This document shows, piece by piece, positions 18,489-28,484 of a stretch of DNA of 64,000 nucleotides. Positions within the stretch are counted from its first letter, which is position 1, and each line of letters begins with the position of its first letter. Where the stretch lies: NCBI GenBank assembly GCA_013538855.1, contig JABXJS010000087.1, forward strand, positions 1 to 64,000, given 5' to 3'. Below the pieces are notes generated by a model. That model saw only the letters and a program-made list of their open reading frames with translations, had not been told where the DNA came from and did no database searches. The position numbers and the translations under genes are program-made. Source of the DNA: Herpetosiphonaceae bacterium. GTDB lineage: Bacteria; Chloroflexota; Chloroflexia; Chloroflexales; Herpetosiphonaceae.

Positions 18489-19055
18489 CTATTGACCAAC
18501 CTGTAGCTTGCCTAGCTCGTCGGCGGTGATCATACGAAACTCGCCGCTGGCGGCGTCGTTGATGTAGACCATCTCTTCTTGCTTGACGCTCACGAGCATG
18601 TCGGGCAGATTGTCGGCGTTGACGTCTTCAAAGCGCAGTTGCACAGGAGTGAGATCTTCACCAGCCCCAAACAAGTATGGCCCGACAATAGTGCGCGCCT
18701 GAGCCGCGTCGCCGCCGGGCATCTCCATGATCACAACGCGGCGATCAAGGTTCATCGCCACAAAGTGCGACGGCTGCCCGTTGGTTTCGGCGTGCCCTAC
18801 GAAAGCCGACACCTGCATGGTGCGCGGCCGACCATAGCGCATGTCGTCGAGCTTGATGCGCCCCCAATTGAGAATTGGGGTGAACAGGACGTTCGCCAGC
18901 AGCAGCGCCAGCGCCAATGTCAGCACGTAGGCAAACAGGTTGGCCGAGGGCAGGGCTGGTGCGCGAACCTGACGATGGGGGATGGTGATGATCGTTGGTC
19001 GCTGCACGCGGCGGGCGGCCTCGGTAGAGCGAAGATCGCGACTGGTGATAGCCAT
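18489..19055 (-). CDS. Single-pass membrane protein with FG-GAP-like motif
   Basis: A 188-residue protein. A basic cytoplasmic N-terminus (about 1-45) precedes one membrane segment (about 46-68) and an external domain. That domain contains DVNADNLPDMLV, resembling the calcium-binding loop of FG-GAP repeats. No enzyme motif is seen and the family is not recognised. The ATG at 19055 follows AAGGAGG; the upstream in-frame extension would run across the promoter and is rejected. Expression is probably controlled through the palindrome between its -35 and -10 boxes. Confidence 0.7.
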   Translation of the reverse strand: MAITSRDLRSTEAARRVQRPTIITIPHRQVRAPALPSANLFAYVLTLALALLLANVLFTPILNWGRIKLDDMRYGRPRTMQVSAFVGHAETNGQPSHFVAMNLDRRVVIMEMPGGDAAQARTIVGPYLFGAGEDLTPVQLRFEDVNADNLPDMLVSVKQEEMVYINDAASGEFRMITADELGKLQVGQ

Positions 19056-19106
19056 GAGGAGCCTCCTTGTGTCAACGTTCCAGAGAGTAGCGGGTGATTG
19101 GCTCCT

Positions 19107-19135
19107 AGTATAGTAGAACATGTGTTCTGTGTCAA
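19107..19135 (-). promoter_or_regulatory. Promoter with embedded AGAACA-N2-TGTTCT palindrome
   Basis: On the minus strand: TTGACA (19135-19130), exactly 17 bp, TATACT (19112-19107). The spacer contains the perfect 6-2-6 palindrome AGAACA-CA-TGTTCT (19115-19128), which also fits the Gram-positive LexA/DinR pattern GAAC-N4-GTTC. A protein bound there would block RNA polymerase. The regulator is not identified in this window. Confidence 0.8.
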
Positions 19136-19199
19136 GAATTTTGGCACGTTTGTGCGGCTCATATGTTCGTGAGCCTCTGTCGTAGACTTGGCAACCGAT

Positions 19200-19237
19200 C
19201 TAAAATAGCAACAGCTCAGGCATATCCTGAGCTGTTG
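19200..19237 (-). terminator. Rho-independent terminator of the metal ATPase gene
   Basis: A perfect 12-bp stem (caacagctcagg with cctgagctgttg) and a 5-nt loop are followed on the minus strand by ctatttta. It sits just downstream of the P1B ATPase stop. Confidence 0.85.
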
Positions 19238-19258
19238 AGTGCACGTATGTAGCAGTGG

Positions 19259-21406
19259 CTAGGGCTGTTTCTCCCAGAGCGGGCGCATGCCGTTGGTGGT
19301 CACCAGCAGCGTCATGCCTACATCGGCCAGGATCGCCACCCACAGCGAGGTCATGCCCAGCACAGCCAAAACCGCCACCACCGCCTTGGTGCTCAGGCTG
19401 AGGCCAATATTGGCCTTGATCAGCCGCTGCACCCGCCGCGCCAGCCGCACCACCAGCGGCAGCTGCTGCAGATGCGCGGCCATCAGCACAACATCGGCGG
19501 TCTCAGCGGCCTGGGCGCTGCCAGCACCGCCGATCGCGATGCCGACGCTGGCCGCTGCCAGGGCGGGGGTGTCGTTGATGCCGTCGCCAACCATCGCCAC
19601 CGCGCCATAGTGCTGACGCAGCACATCGATAGCGCTGAGCTTATCGGCGGGCAGCAGGTTGGCGCGCACATCATCCACGCCAACCTCGCGGCCAATCGCC
19701 TGCGCGACTGTCGCGTTATCACCGGTCAGCATCACTGTGCGCAGACCAAGCGCGTGCAGCGCCGCCACGGCCTGCTGGCTCTCGGGGCGCACGGTGTCGG
19801 CCACCGAGATCATGCCGCGCACGCTGTCGCCATCGCACAGCAGCATGGTCGTGTTGCCAGCCGCCTCGGCGTGCGCGACCAGCTGGCACACCTGCGGATC
19901 GTGCGGGTGCTCGGCATCAAACAGGCTATGGCTGCCGATCGTCACCAGCTTGCCAGCAACCACACCCTGCACACCGCGCCCAGCGAGGCTGGTGACGCTT
20001 GCGGCCGTTGCCAAGGTCGGCAGCTGGCGCTCCTCGGCGGCCACCGTGATCGCCCGCGCCAGCGGATGCGCGCTGCCGCGCTCGACCGCCGCCGCCAAGG
20101 CCAGCACGGTATCGCACTCTGGACATGGCTCGCCGGAGCAGCGCAGCGAGCGGCTGCCCACCACCGTTGGCGTGCCGTGGGTCAGCGTGCCGGTTTTATC
20201 GAAGGCGATGGCACGCAGCCCAGCCAGCGCCTCCAGGGCGCGCCCGCCTTTGATTAGCACACCGCGCCGCGCCGCCGCCGTCAGGCCGCTGATCAGCGTC
20301 ACTGGCGCGCTGATCACCAGCGCACAGGGGCAGGCGATCACCAGCAGCGCCAGCGCCCGATACAGCCAGCCGCGGGTTGTCGCGGTGTTGCTGAACGAAC
20401 CCCAGCCGAGCAGCGGCGGCAGGACTGCCACCAGCAGCGCCAGCACCATCACCAGCGGCGTGTACCAGCGCGCAAAGCGCTCGATCGTGCTCTCTGTGCG
20501 CCCGCGACGCTCCTGCGCCTCCTCGACGAGCTTGATAATGCGGCTCAGCGTCGAGTCGCTGCTTAGCCGCGTTACTTCAACGGTCAGCGCAGCATCGCCG
20601 ACCACGCTGCCAGCCCATATGTCATCGCCAGGCAGCTTGGCCACCGGCACGCTCTCGCCAGTGATCGGGGCCTGATCGACGCCGGAGGCACCGCGGCGCA
20701 CAATACCGTCGAGCGGCACGCGCTCGCCTGGCTGCACCAGCACCAGATCGCCGACATGCAGCGCGGTGACGGGCACGCGCTCGGTGCGCTCGTCGTTGGT
20801 CAGGCGCAGCGCCTCGGGCGGGGCCAGGTCGAGCAGCGCCCGCAGGCTGGCGCGCGCACGCAGGCTGGAGTAGCCCTCCAGCGCCTCGCCAAGGGCAAAC
20901 AGCACAATCACCGTCGCCGCCTCAAGGTAGTCGCCAAGCGCCAGCGCGCCGACCGCCGCAACCGTCATCAGCAGATTAATCGTCCAGCGCCGCTCGCGCA
21001 GCAGCGCACGCAGCCCATCCTTGGCGATCGGGAAGGCGGCCCACGCCAGCGCCAGCACCAAGATGCCATTAACCAGCACGGTGGTTAATCCAGCCGCGCG
21101 CAGCGCCAGTGCCAGCAGGATCAGCCCAGCGCCGCCGCTAAACCAGCGCGCGTCGGGGCGCTCCAGCAGATAGCGCCAGAACGGCGGCACGCTGACCGGA
21201 GCCGTCGCATCAACAATCGGGTGGCCGAGCTGCTCCAGGCGCTGCCGCAGCACCTGCTCATCGAAGGTTCCGCTCACAACCAGCGTGTTGGAGGCGTAGC
21301 GCACATCGGCTGTCGCCACGCCAGGCACCTGCGTCACCGACGCAGCCAGCCCCGTCGCGCACGAGGGGCAGTCCAGGTTGCTGATCGTATAGGTTGCATT
21401 GGTCAT
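19259..21406 (-). CDS. P1B-type ATPase, Zn/Cd/Pb exporter group
   Basis: A 715-residue heavy-metal-exporting P-type ATPase. Order: N-terminal HMA domain with LDCPSCA (Cys13, Cys16), membrane segments, the actuator motif ITGESVPV, the ACPCALVIS metal-site helix (about 355-362), the phosphorylation motif DKTGTLTHG (Asp near 401), MLTGDN and GDGINDTPALAAA, and a last helix with ADVGMTLLVTTNGMRPL. The CPC plus the conserved Lys and DxG in the final helices fit the P1B-2 (ZntA/CadA) group rather than copper pumps. The ATG at 21406 is preferred to an in-frame TTG at 21424. It lies 75 bp downstream of an SmtB/CzrA-type repressor gene and is probably cotranscribed with it. Confidence 0.9.
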   Translation of the reverse strand: MTNATYTISNLDCPSCATGLAASVTQVPGVATADVRYASNTLVVSGTFDEQVLRQRLEQLGHPIVDATAPVSVPPFWRYLLERPDARWFSGGAGLILLALALRAAGLTTVLVNGILVLALAWAAFPIAKDGLRALLRERRWTINLLMTVAAVGALALGDYLEAATVIVLFALGEALEGYSSLRARASLRALLDLAPPEALRLTNDERTERVPVTALHVGDLVLVQPGERVPLDGIVRRGASGVDQAPITGESVPVAKLPGDDIWAGSVVGDAALTVEVTRLSSDSTLSRIIKLVEEAQERRGRTESTIERFARWYTPLVMVLALLVAVLPPLLGWGSFSNTATTRGWLYRALALLVIACPCALVISAPVTLISGLTAAARRGVLIKGGRALEALAGLRAIAFDKTGTLTHGTPTVVGSRSLRCSGEPCPECDTVLALAAAVERGSAHPLARAITVAAEERQLPTLATAASVTSLAGRGVQGVVAGKLVTIGSHSLFDAEHPHDPQVCQLVAHAEAAGNTTMLLCDGDSVRGMISVADTVRPESQQAVAALHALGLRTVMLTGDNATVAQAIGREVGVDDVRANLLPADKLSAIDVLRQHYGAVAMVGDGINDTPALAAASVGIAIGGAGSAQAAETADVVLMAAHLQQLPLVVRLARRVQRLIKANIGLSLSTKAVVAVLAVLGMTSLWVAILADVGMTLLVTTNGMRPLWEKQP

Positions 21407-21481
21407 GGATATGCTCACAATCAAGCTGCAAAAAGAACAAGCTGCTTCGTTCTATCTACGTAGCAGGCGGCGGGCGGATGG

Positions 21482-21769
21482 CTAGTGCTGCTGATGCTCC
21501 AGCGCCTGCCGCAGCAGTCCGCAGATGTGCTCATCATCCAGCGCGTAGATCACGCTGCGGCCCTGGCGCTCGGCCTGCACAATGCGCAGATGGCGCAGCA
21601 GGCGCAGCTGGTGCGATACCGCCGACACGCTGAGATCGACCTTCTCGGCCAGCACGTTGACTGGCTGCTCGCCCTCGGCTAACAGCGTCAGCAGCATGCG
21701 CAGCCGCGTGGGATCGCCGAGAGCCTTGAAGATCGCCGCCATGGCCTCAATAGTGTCATCGCTGTGCAT
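21482..21769 (-). CDS. ArsR/SmtB-family metal-sensing repressor (CzrA-like)
   Basis: A 95-residue winged-helix repressor. The recognition helix region is LSVSAVSHQLRLLRHL. The C-terminal helix carries D79-x-H81-x10-H92-x2-H95, the exact spacing of the alpha5 Zn/Co site of SmtB and CzrA. No N-terminal cysteine is present, so an alpha3N Cd/Pb site is unlikely. It should release DNA when zinc or a similar metal binds, turning on itself and the exporter. The ATG at 21769 removes an unlikely extension that would cross the operator. The ATPase gene follows it. Confidence 0.9.
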   Translation of the reverse strand: MHSDDTIEAMAAIFKALGDPTRLRMLLTLLAEGEQPVNVLAEKVDLSVSAVSHQLRLLRHLRIVQAERQGRSVIYALDDEHICGLLRQALEHQQH

Positions 21770-21780
21770 ATAGTTCCTTG

Positions 21781-21806
21781 AACATTTGAACAACTGCTCA
21801 TATATT
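21781..21806 (-). promoter_or_regulatory. ArsR-type 12-2-12 operator
   Basis: aacatttgaaca-ac-tgctcatatatt is a hyphenated inverted repeat with 9 of 12 arm positions paired, the size and style of SmtB/CzrA operators. It ends 11 bp before the repressor start codon and overlaps a possible -10 box (TAATAT with TTGCAT 16 bp upstream on the minus strand), so it is likely the autoregulatory site. Confidence 0.8.
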
Positions 21807-21875
21807 AGCACAGTGTGGATAAAATGCAAACGGGGTGAAGGTTTCGCAACATTGCGCCATTCGTCACAGTTTCAT

Positions 21876-21905
21876 TTGCGGGAGTATCGCACCGTCGATT
21901 ATAAT
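21876..21905 (+). promoter_or_regulatory. Promoter of the acyl-CoA carboxylase operon, probably leaderless
   Basis: TTGCGG (21876-21881), an 18-bp spacer and a consensus TATAAT (21900-21905). The predicted transcription start falls at about 21911-21913, coinciding with the ATG at 21913. Confidence 0.6.
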
Positions 21906-21912
21906 GGAGGGT

Positions 21913-22167
21913 ATGAAATGGCAACTAAGCAGCACAACCGAACCCACCCCCGAAGAAGCTGCCGCAATCAGCGCCGTACTGGCGGTTGTCACCAGCGCCA
22001 GCGCGGTTCCTGACGCGGAGATCGCGCTTTCACAGTGGGAAAATTCGGGCAAGTTGGTCCAGCAGGGCTTGAGTCCGGCACGTACCGGAGTGGAGCCACG
22101 CTGGCACACGATCGAGCGTCTGCGCCAACGCGCAGCGGGCGGGTTCTACGGCATTATAGGGCTGTAA
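21913..22167 (+). CDS. Acyl-CoA carboxylase epsilon-like small subunit
   Basis: An 84-residue protein. The segment EPTPEEAAAISAVLAVV matches the hallmark of the actinobacterial acyl-CoA carboxylase epsilon subunit, and a Trp/Arg-containing tail (RWHTIERLRQ) follows. In Actinobacteria this peptide binds the carboxyltransferase beta subunit and boosts activity. The gene lies 35 bp upstream of the biotin carboxylase gene, which supports the assignment. The family call rests on one short motif. Start: ATG at 21913, or ATG at 21904 which would lie inside the -10 box; GGAGG is only 2 bases before 21913, so a leaderless start is considered. Confidence 0.65.
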   Translation: MKWQLSSTTEPTPEEAAAISAVLAVVTSASAVPDAEIALSQWENSGKLVQQGLSPARTGVEPRWHTIERLRQRAAGGFYGIIGL

Positions 22168-22202
22168 TCACGGCGCAAGCTACGATTGCAGCGTACAGCA
22201 CT

Positions 22203-23981
22203 ATGCGATTTGACACTGTAGTCATTGCCAACCGGGGCGAGATCGCCCTGCGGGTCATGCGGGCCTGCAAAGAGCTCGGGCTACGCACTATCGCCGTCTA
22301 CTCCGAGGCCGACCGTGACGCACTCCACGTGCGCTACGCCGACGATGCCTACCTCATCGGCCCTCCGCCAGCCATCCAAAGCTATCTCCAAATCGAAACG
22401 ATCATCGACGTTGCCAAGCGCGCTGGCGCTGGTGCGATCCATCCTGGCTATGGCTTTCTGGCCGAGAATGCCGATCTTGCGCGCGCCTGCGAAGAGGCCG
22501 ACATTGTCTTTGTGGGGCCGCCGGTAGGCGCGATGGAGCAGATGGGCGGCAAGATTCCGGCACGCCAGGTGGCCACGAACGCCCACGTGCCGCTCACGCC
22601 AGGCACCACCACCGCCGTCACCTCCGCCGAAGAGGCGCAGCGTCTTGGCGCTGAGTACGGCTATCCAATCGCCATCAAGGCCAGCGCTGGCGGCGGCGGG
22701 CGCGGCCTCAAGGTCGCCTACAGCGCCGAAGAGGTGCCAGCCGCCTTCGACAGCGCCGGGCGCGAGGCCATCGCCGCCTTCAAAAACGGCGAGCTGTTTG
22801 TCGAGAAGTACATCCTCGAGCCACGCCACATCGAGATCCAGGTGCTGGCCGACGAGTACGGCAACGTTGTATACCTGGGCGAGCGCGACTGCTCCACCCA
22901 GCGGCGCCACCAAAAGCTGATCGAGGAGACACCCTCGCCAGCCATCACGCCAGCCATGCGCGCCGAGATGGGCGCGGCCGCCGTGCGCCTCTGCCGCGAG
23001 GTCGGCTACGTCGGCGCAGGCACGCTGGAGTTTCTGCTCACGCCCGACAAACACTTCTACTTCTTGGAGATGAACACGCGCATCCAGGTCGAGCACACGG
23101 TCACCGAGATGGTCACCGGCATCGACTTGGTGCAGGCGCAGCTGCGCATCGCGCAGGGCGAGAAGCTCTGGTTCAGCCAGGACGACATCCACCTGCGCGG
23201 CCATGCCATCGAGTGCCGCATCAACGCCGAAGATGCCAGCCAGGGGTTCCGCCCAGCGCTGGGCACCCTCACGGCCTACCGCGAGCCGAAGGGCTACGGT
23301 GTGCGCGTCGACAGCGGCGTCGAGGTCGGCAGCACGATCTCGCCCTACTACGACTCGATGCTGGCCAAGCTGGTCACCTGGGGGGCCACACGCGCCGAGG
23401 CGCTTAGCCGCATGGAGCGTGCGCTGGCCGACTATGAGGTCGCCGGCGTGGTCACCACGATTCCATTCCATCGGCTCGCCGTCAGCCACCCAGTGTTTGT
23501 CAACGGCGATGCCACCGTCAGCTTCATCCCACGCTACCTGGAGGAGCAGCTCAAGCAGCTGCCCAGCCAGCCACCGAGCAGCGCCGACACCGCCGATCCT
23601 GTGCCAAGCCGCTCCTTCGAGGTGGAGGTCAACGGCCGCCGCTTTGCAGTGCGCGTCGCTGGCGAGGATCTGCAGGCCACCGTCGCGGCCCCCAAGGCGG
23701 CCAGCGCTGGCCCACGCCGCACAAACACGGCCAAAAAGAACACCACCCAGGCCAGCGATCCCAACGCGGTGATCAGCCCAATTCAAGGAACCGTCGTGGC
23801 GATCAAAACCGAGGTTGGAGCACAGGTACAGGCGGGGCAGGTTGTGTGCGTGGTGGAAGCAATGAAGATGGAGAACGAAATTACTGCGCCACGGGCCGGC
23901 ACCATCGCCAGCATCGCCGCGACAATCGGTCAGAGCGTCGAGGCGGGGGCAACGCTGGCCACCCTGGCAGAAGAAGCATAA
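22203..23981 (+). CDS. Acetyl/propionyl-CoA carboxylase, biotin carboxylase plus BCCP
   Basis: A 592-residue fusion of biotin carboxylase and biotin carboxyl carrier protein. The biotin carboxylase part (about 1-445) has ANRGEIALRV, the ATP-grasp loop SAGGGGRGLK, and FLEMNTRIQVEHTVTE. After a Pro/Ser/Thr-rich linker the carrier domain carries EAMKMEN with Lys555 as the biotinylation site. It carboxylates biotin with ATP and bicarbonate; a carboxyltransferase beta subunit is not in the window. In Chloroflexia such enzymes serve fatty-acid synthesis and, in some, the 3-hydroxypropionate bicycle. The ATG at 22203 is chosen; an in-frame extension overlaps the epsilon-like gene. Confidence 0.9.
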   Translation: MRFDTVVIANRGEIALRVMRACKELGLRTIAVYSEADRDALHVRYADDAYLIGPPPAIQSYLQIETIIDVAKRAGAGAIHPGYGFLAENADLARACEEADIVFVGPPVGAMEQMGGKIPARQVATNAHVPLTPGTTTAVTSAEEAQRLGAEYGYPIAIKASAGGGGRGLKVAYSAEEVPAAFDSAGREAIAAFKNGELFVEKYILEPRHIEIQVLADEYGNVVYLGERDCSTQRRHQKLIEETPSPAITPAMRAEMGAAAVRLCREVGYVGAGTLEFLLTPDKHFYFLEMNTRIQVEHTVTEMVTGIDLVQAQLRIAQGEKLWFSQDDIHLRGHAIECRINAEDASQGFRPALGTLTAYREPKGYGVRVDSGVEVGSTISPYYDSMLAKLVTWGATRAEALSRMERALADYEVAGVVTTIPFHRLAVSHPVFVNGDATVSFIPRYLEEQLKQLPSQPPSSADTADPVPSRSFEVEVNGRRFAVRVAGEDLQATVAAPKAASAGPRRTNTAKKNTTQASDPNAVISPIQGTVVAIKTEVGAQVQAGQVVCVVEAMKMENEITAPRAGTIASIAATIGQSVEAGATLATLAEEA

Positions 23982-24971
<990 letters not shown>

Positions 24972-25048
24972 GCTCCGAGCGCGCGTTTTGTTCGATAGCG
25001 GCACGCTGGTTAGCCATGCGTGCCGCTGCTGCATTCCAAGGCAGTTCT

Positions 25049-25507
25049 ATGCTCGATCGTGTCCACGATGCCATCACCTGGGGCCGCTACCCCGAGGCCA
25101 TGCGCCTGCTCAATCAGCTTATCGATGCTGAGCCGCATCCTGCCGCCCTGCTGGAGCGCGGTCGCCTGTATCTGCTGCTCAGCAACGAGTCGGCGGCCCT
25201 GGCTGACTTTCGCGCCGCCTCTGCGGCCGATCCGACCGGGGCTATCGGCGATACAGCACGCAGCGAGCTGCTCAAGGCACTTACGCCAGCGCAGCCCCCC
25301 GCGCCAGCGCTACCGCCGCGCCCAACCGTCCAGCCCACGCCGCCGCACGGCTGGGTGGTGGGCATGGTCATCGCACTGCTCATCCTCAGCTTCATCTGCG
25401 CCGCCTTTGCTGTGATCGCTGTCGGTCGGCGCATCACGCTGCCAGCCTTCACCCCAACGCCGCTTGAGCTGCTGGTCTATCTCCGCGACTGTTCATGGCT
25501 ACGCTAG
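25049..25507 (+). CDS. Small TPR protein with a C-terminal membrane segment
   Basis: A 152-residue protein. The N-terminal 75 residues form TPR-like helix pairs (WGRYPEAMRLLNQLI, ALLERGRLYLLLSNESAALADF). A Pro-rich stretch and one membrane segment (about 105-125) follow, with a short external tail. No enzyme function is apparent; a protein-interaction role is inferred. The ATG at 25049 has AAGGCAG upstream; an in-frame ATG at 25016 is possible. Confidence 0.6.
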   Translation: MLDRVHDAITWGRYPEAMRLLNQLIDAEPHPAALLERGRLYLLLSNESAALADFRAASAADPTGAIGDTARSELLKALTPAQPPAPALPPRPTVQPTPPHGWVVGMVIALLILSFICAAFAVIAVGRRITLPAFTPTPLELLVYLRDCSWLR

Positions 25508-25536
25508 CCTAGCGCTGCGCAGCACCATGGGCATAG

Positions 25537-25838
25537 TCGGCGGCACAACCGGCTGCGCTGGCCATCACCGGGCGCAGCGGGCACGGCGCGCACCGGCCTG
25601 CTGGCATACACGGCGCACACGCTCAACGGGCACGCGCTGCGCTAGCCGCTGCTGCATCCATCCACAGTACAACTGCACCTGCTGTCGGTCGGCGGCACAC
25701 GACGCTGCGCTGGCCATCACCGGGCGCAGCGGGCACGACGCGCACTGGCCTGCTGGTACACACGGCGCACACGCTCAACAGGTACGCGCTGGAATGGCTG
25801 TAGGTGTATCCATCTCCACAAACACTGCGCCTGGACAG
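25537..25838. repeat. Tandem imperfect duplication, 151-bp unit
   Basis: Two copies (about 25537-25687 and 25688-25838) align without offset change: both contain tcggcggcacaa/c, then gctgcgctggccatcacc and gggcgcagcgggcac, then ggcgcacacgctcaac, diverging toward the end. The 25508-26028 gap contains this repeat and the mreB promoter. An open frame across the repeat has no ribosome binding site and an odd Arg/His/Cys-rich composition, so I do not call it a gene. Confidence 0.8.
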
Positions 25839-25962
25839 CGATCCGCACGCCCGTCCTAGGCGAAAGGCGCTACGTGGGCTAGTACTACCAGGACGTACAG
25901 GCAACTATCATCTGTTTATCAGCTTAGGCCAAGGCGTGCCGACAAGGCCGAGGGAAGCCATA

Positions 25963-25999
25963 TGCTATAATGAGGTCGCCGTAGCTATGCCGCTACGGC
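25963..25999 (+). promoter_or_regulatory. mreB promoter (extended -10) and leader hairpin
   Basis: TGCTATAAT (25963-25971) is an extended -10 box with no good -35. The predicted transcript starts near 25978, where an 8-bp hairpin begins (gccgtagc with gctacggc, 25978-25985 and 25992-25999). The hairpin loop holds an ATG (25987) in frame with mreB. Confidence 0.55.
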
Positions 26000-26028
26000 T
26001 TCTTGAGCATGTCACTCGGAAACACACC

Positions 26029-27090
<1,062 letters not shown>

Positions 27091-27098
27091 GGCCATCG

Positions 27099-27992
27099 AT
27101 GGCACGTTACAGTGAGAGGCATAGCCTCGACACGCGCCGCCCGCGGCTGATTCTGCTGTGGCTTGCGCTGATCGCGATTGTGCTCTACGGCCTCGATACG
27201 CAGGGCGCGCTCGATCCGGTCACAGACCGCACCGCGCCGCTGCTGGCACCGGTCACACGTGCGCTCACCGCGACACGCCAGGGCATCGGCAGCTGGCTCG
27301 GCGGCATCTTTGGCACCAGCGATCTCGCCCAGGAGAACGAGCGGCTCAAAGCGCAGATCACCGAGCTAAAAAACGAAAACTTGGCGCTGCGCAGCGCCGA
27401 GGTTGAAAACATGCAGCTGCGGCGCACCGCTGGCATGCGCGAGCGCTATGGCTGGCAGACGATCACCGCCAACGTGGTTGGCCGCACGCCCGACAGCGCC
27501 ACGCGCCAGATTGTCATCGACCGCGGCAGCGACGATGGCCTCCAGCCAGGCATGCCGGTTGTCTCGCACGTCGATGGCAGCCCCGACGCGCTGATTGGCC
27601 TTGTGGACACCGTGACCAACAAGACGGCCACGGTGCTCCTGATCACCGATGTGCGCTCGGTGATCAGCGGCTACATCCTCCACCGCGATCCACAGAGCGG
27701 CACGCTGCTCCAGCCCAACGGCGAGATCGAAGGCCAGTGGCAGCTCGGCTCACGCCTGCGCATGCGCCAGATTGATCGCCAAGCCAAGTTCGCCGTCGAC
27801 GATGATGTGCTCACGGCCGGCATCAGCCGCCAGCTGGGCTTCGAGGCACCCGCCGCCCGCATTCCGCCAAACATCCCCATCGGCAAGGTGACCAGCCTTC
27901 AGCCTGACGGCAATAGCTTGATGGCCGAGATCAACCCGTATTTCGACCCAGAGCAGGTTCAACTGGTATGGATAATCGTCGGCGTCGATTAA
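27099..27992 (+). CDS. mreC: Rod-shape-determining protein MreC
   Basis: A 297-residue MreC: a short cytoplasmic N-terminus, one membrane segment (about 15-35), a coiled coil (about 70-110, ENERLKAQITELKNENLALR), and two external beta-domains with the family motif DRGSDDGLQPGMPVV. It links MreB/MreD to the penicillin-binding proteins. The ATG at 27099 has GAGG upstream; a TTG overlapping the mreB stop is an alternative. It overlaps mreD by 25 bp. Confidence 0.92.
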   Translation: MARYSERHSLDTRRPRLILLWLALIAIVLYGLDTQGALDPVTDRTAPLLAPVTRALTATRQGIGSWLGGIFGTSDLAQENERLKAQITELKNENLALRSAEVENMQLRRTAGMRERYGWQTITANVVGRTPDSATRQIVIDRGSDDGLQPGMPVVSHVDGSPDALIGLVDTVTNKTATVLLITDVRSVISGYILHRDPQSGTLLQPNGEIEGQWQLGSRLRMRQIDRQAKFAVDDDVLTAGISRQLGFEAPAARIPPNIPIGKVTSLQPDGNSLMAEINPYFDPEQVQLVWIIVGVD

Positions 27993-28480
27993 GCGAGCGC
28001 ATCATGCTGCACCTGCGCTGGGCGCTGCTCGCCACGCTAACAGCGCTCGGGCAGACTTATCTGCTGCCATCGTTTTTGCGCACCACGACCGATCTGGTGC
28101 TGATCAGCGGCGTCGTCTGGACGCTCTTAGCCGCTGATCAGCGCGGAGCGATGGTGGTGTTCTATGGCGGCATCGTGCTCGATCTGCTGGCCTTCACAAC
28201 GCTTGGCACGCATGTCATCGGCGGACTCATCACTGTTGCGATCACCATCAGCATCGCCGAGCGGCTGCCAACCGACAACTGGCTGCTAGTGCTGCTGCTC
28301 GTTGGCACAGGCACGCTGATCAATCAGCTGGCAATAATTGTGCTGACCGGCGGCACCAGCAACTGGGTTGGCTGGGGCAGCATCATCCTTGCGCCAGCCG
28401 CGATTGTTAATCTCATATCAGCACTGCCGATTTTCTTGCTGCTATACTGGTGGTACGAGCGCAGACCTGAACTGGAGTAA
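27968..28480 (+). CDS. mreD: Rod-shape-determining protein MreD
   Basis: A 170-residue polytopic protein with about five membrane segments, of the size and position expected of MreD. Sequence conservation in this family is low; the DLLAFTTLGTHVIGGL segment and the location between mreC and PBP2 carry the assignment. The ATG at 27968 overlaps the end of mreC by 25 bp; an ATG at 28004 would shorten it by 12 residues and remove the overlap. Confidence 0.88.
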   Translation: MDNRRRRLSERIMLHLRWALLATLTALGQTYLLPSFLRTTTDLVLISGVVWTLLAADQRGAMVVFYGGIVLDLLAFTTLGTHVIGGLITVAITISIAERLPTDNWLLVLLLVGTGTLINQLAIIVLTGGTSNWVGWGSIILAPAAIVNLISALPIFLLLYWWYERRPELE

Positions 28481-28484
28481 GCTT

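Noticed and set aside
25464-25859. A 131-codon frame across the 151-bp tandem repeat
   Set aside because: No ribosome binding site; Arg/His/Cys-rich composition; the two repeat copies differ in ways that do not preserve a protein.
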